64,000 bases of DNA from Chitinophagaceae bacterium (GTDB taxonomy: Bacteria; Bacteroidota; Bacteroidia; Chitinophagales; Chitinophagaceae), in assembly GCA_016720825.1 (NCBI GenBank), contig JADKJV010000006.1, forward strand, positions 238,370-302,369. Direction: 5' to 3'. Positions within the stretch are counted from its first letter, which is position 1; every line of letters starts with the position of its first letter. This document shows, piece after piece, positions 62,838-64,000 of this stretch. The notes under the pieces were generated by a model, which worked only from the letters and a program-made list of their open reading frames with translations, was not told the origin of the DNA and searched no databases. The position numbers and the translations under genes were made by a program.

Positions 62838-64000
62838 ATGCTTGATAAATCGAAAAGAATAGAAAAAGAAGAGAAAGCCATTCTCGTGGGCATGGTGCAG
62901 AAAGACCAGACCGACCAGCAGGTGCAGGAGTACCTGGATGAGTTGTCATTCCTGGCTGAAACGGCTGGTGCGATTACGGCAAAAAGGTTTACCCAAAAAC
63001 TGCAGCATCCCGACAGCCGCACCTATGTGGGCAAGGGCAAGCTGGAAGAAATCCGCCAGTATATACAAGGGCGTGATATCCGGGTGGTGATTTTTGATGA
63101 TGAGCTTACCGGTGCACAGATCAATAATATTGAGAAAGTGCTCGACACGAAAACAATTGACCGCAGCGATTTAATCCTCGACATTTTTGCACGCCGCGCC
63201 AAGACTGCCCAGGCAAAAGCCCAGGTGGAGTTAGCGCAGTACCAGTATATTTTACCGAGGTTAAGAGGGATGTGGAAACACCTGGAACGTTTGGGTGGTG
63301 GTATTGGTACCCGTGGTCCCGGTGAATCGGAGATTGAAACTGACCGTCGTATTGTGCGTGATAAAATCACATTATTAAGAAAGCGCCTGGCGGAGATTGA
63401 CAAACAATCCCTCACCCAGCGCAAGGAAAGAGGCGAGTTTATCCGTGTGGCATTGGTAGGTTATACGAATGTGGGCAAGAGCACCATTATGAACCTGCTG
63501 AGCAAACGGGAAGTGTTTGCCGAGAATAAACTGTTTGCCACACTTGATACCACCACAAGTAAAGTGGTGTATGAAAACACACCGTTCCTGCTGAGTGATA
63601 CAGTAGGATTCATCCGCAAGCTGCCCCACCACCTGGTAGAGAGTTTCAAAAGCACATTGGATGAAGTGCGTGAGGCAGATATATTATTACATGTGGTTGA
63701 TATTTCCCATCCGGCCTACGAAGAGCAATTAGCGGTGGTAAACACCACGCTGCAGGAACTGAAAGCCAGTGACAAGCCCATACTCACCATTTTCAACAAG
63801 ATGGATCTCTACGAGAAACACACTTTTGATGAATGGCTGGAAGAAAGCACCAAGCAGGAAATCCTCAACGACCTCGAAGAAAGATGGAATAACGAAACGA
63901 ATGGTAACGCGGTTTTCGTTTCAGCGCTGGAGAAGAAAAACCTCGATAAACTTCGCACCTCAATACTGGAGAGGGTTCGTCAGATGTATAAAGTGAGGTA
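62838..64000 (+). CDS. hflX: GTPase HflX, 3'-truncated by the window
   Basis: The frame is open from ATG 62838 to the window end. The N-terminal HflX domain has the glycine-rich GGGIGTRGPGESEIETDRR. The G domain has GYTNVGKST, DTTTSKV (switch), DTVGFIRKLPHHLVESF, FNKMD and SALEKKN. The last visible residues are RVRQMYKVR, so only a few codons appear to be missing. HflX splits or rescues ribosomes under stress. Confidence 0.95.
   Translation, partial: MLDKSKRIEKEEKAILVGMVQKDQTDQQVQEYLDELSFLAETAGAITAKRFTQKLQHPDSRTYVGKGKLEEIRQYIQGRDIRVVIFDDELTGAQINNIEKVLDTKTIDRSDLILDIFARRAKTAQAKAQVELAQYQYILPRLRGMWKHLERLGGGIGTRGPGESEIETDRRIVRDKITLLRKRLAEIDKQSLTQRKERGEFIRVALVGYTNVGKSTIMNLLSKREVFAENKLFATLDTTTSKVVYENTPFLLSDTVGFIRKLPHHLVESFKSTLDEVREADILLHVVDISHPAYEEQLAVVNTTLQELKASDKPILTIFNKMDLYEKHTFDEWLEESTKQEILNDLEERWNNETNGNAVFVSALEKKNLDKLRTSILERVRQMYKVR

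Overview
The window reads as a chromosomal segment of a Bacteroidota bacterium, most likely of the Chitinophagales/Chitinophagaceae type. The evidence is the secreted proteins with type IX secretion (T9SS) C-terminal sorting domains, an S46 dipeptidyl peptidase, Bacteroidota-type lipoproteins (SCKK/SCQK), a DUF4834-like protein, and many perfect TAnnTTTG -7 boxes in front of genes. Nearly everything is ordinary core or niche metabolism. I see no phage, integrase, transposase gene or CRISPR array.

Layout. 1-10.7 kb: the 3' end of a PaaY-like hexapeptide protein, two T9SS cargo proteins, obgE, a GH18 lipoprotein, an S46 (DPP7-like) peptidase and small envelope proteins. 10.8-16 kb: a dipeptide epimerase, a CHAD protein and poorly conserved genes separated by three copies of a hairpin element, then a 2OG-Fe(II) oxygenase. 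16.3-24.2 kb: an AlkA-like glycosylase and mnmD (divergent), then a long minus-strand run of rlmD, a secreted protein, two rhomboids, an EEP-family protein and cysS. 24.4-29.2 kb: a TlpA-like reductase, a parvulin isomerase and metF. 29.3-33.6 kb: an lptB with an unusual C-terminal extension, a GH3-type adenylating enzyme and fabG. 33.7-37.2 kb: paaZ (frame-disrupted), an enoyl-CoA hydratase and a second AlkA-like glycosylase in one minus-strand operon. 37.26-37.93 kb: an abnormal A/C homopolymer tract, probably a sequencing or assembly artefact over a real gene. 38-45.6 kb: small secreted proteins, adk, msrB, an M16 protease with an in-frame stop, and an SRPBCC-GyrI protein. 45.6-53.8 kb: tandem lipoprotein paralogues, an aminotransferase, a MurG-like glycosyltransferase with a frameshift, an EamA transporter, a SixA-like phosphatase and a purF-type amidotransferase. 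53.8-60.3 kb: a SurA-like isomerase and the rimP-nusA-infB operon with a structured leader. 60.4-64 kb: a DUF4834-like protein, a CAT-anticodon tRNA preceded by a palindrome-split tRNA relic, a DUF559 nuclease, a MITE-like element, an outer-membrane barrel and hflX, cut by the window end.

Most distinctive signal. Many intergenic regions carry short words repeated at 7-8 bp periodicity (CACATAG, CACAAAGG, CAGTTAC, TAGCTAAAAGC, CTGCCCC, GACTAAC, ACTTCCCG, TTGGATTG). They are often arranged as long imperfect inverted repeats that sit at gene 3' ends. Different copies share this architecture but use different words. Three copies around 12-15.4 kb also share an asymmetric core.

Sequence quality. 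paaZ, cysS, the glycosyltransferase and a tiny lipoprotein contain indels in homopolymers or short repeats, and the M16 gene has one in-frame stop. With the 37.3-37.9 kb tract, this suggests consensus errors rather than widespread gene decay.
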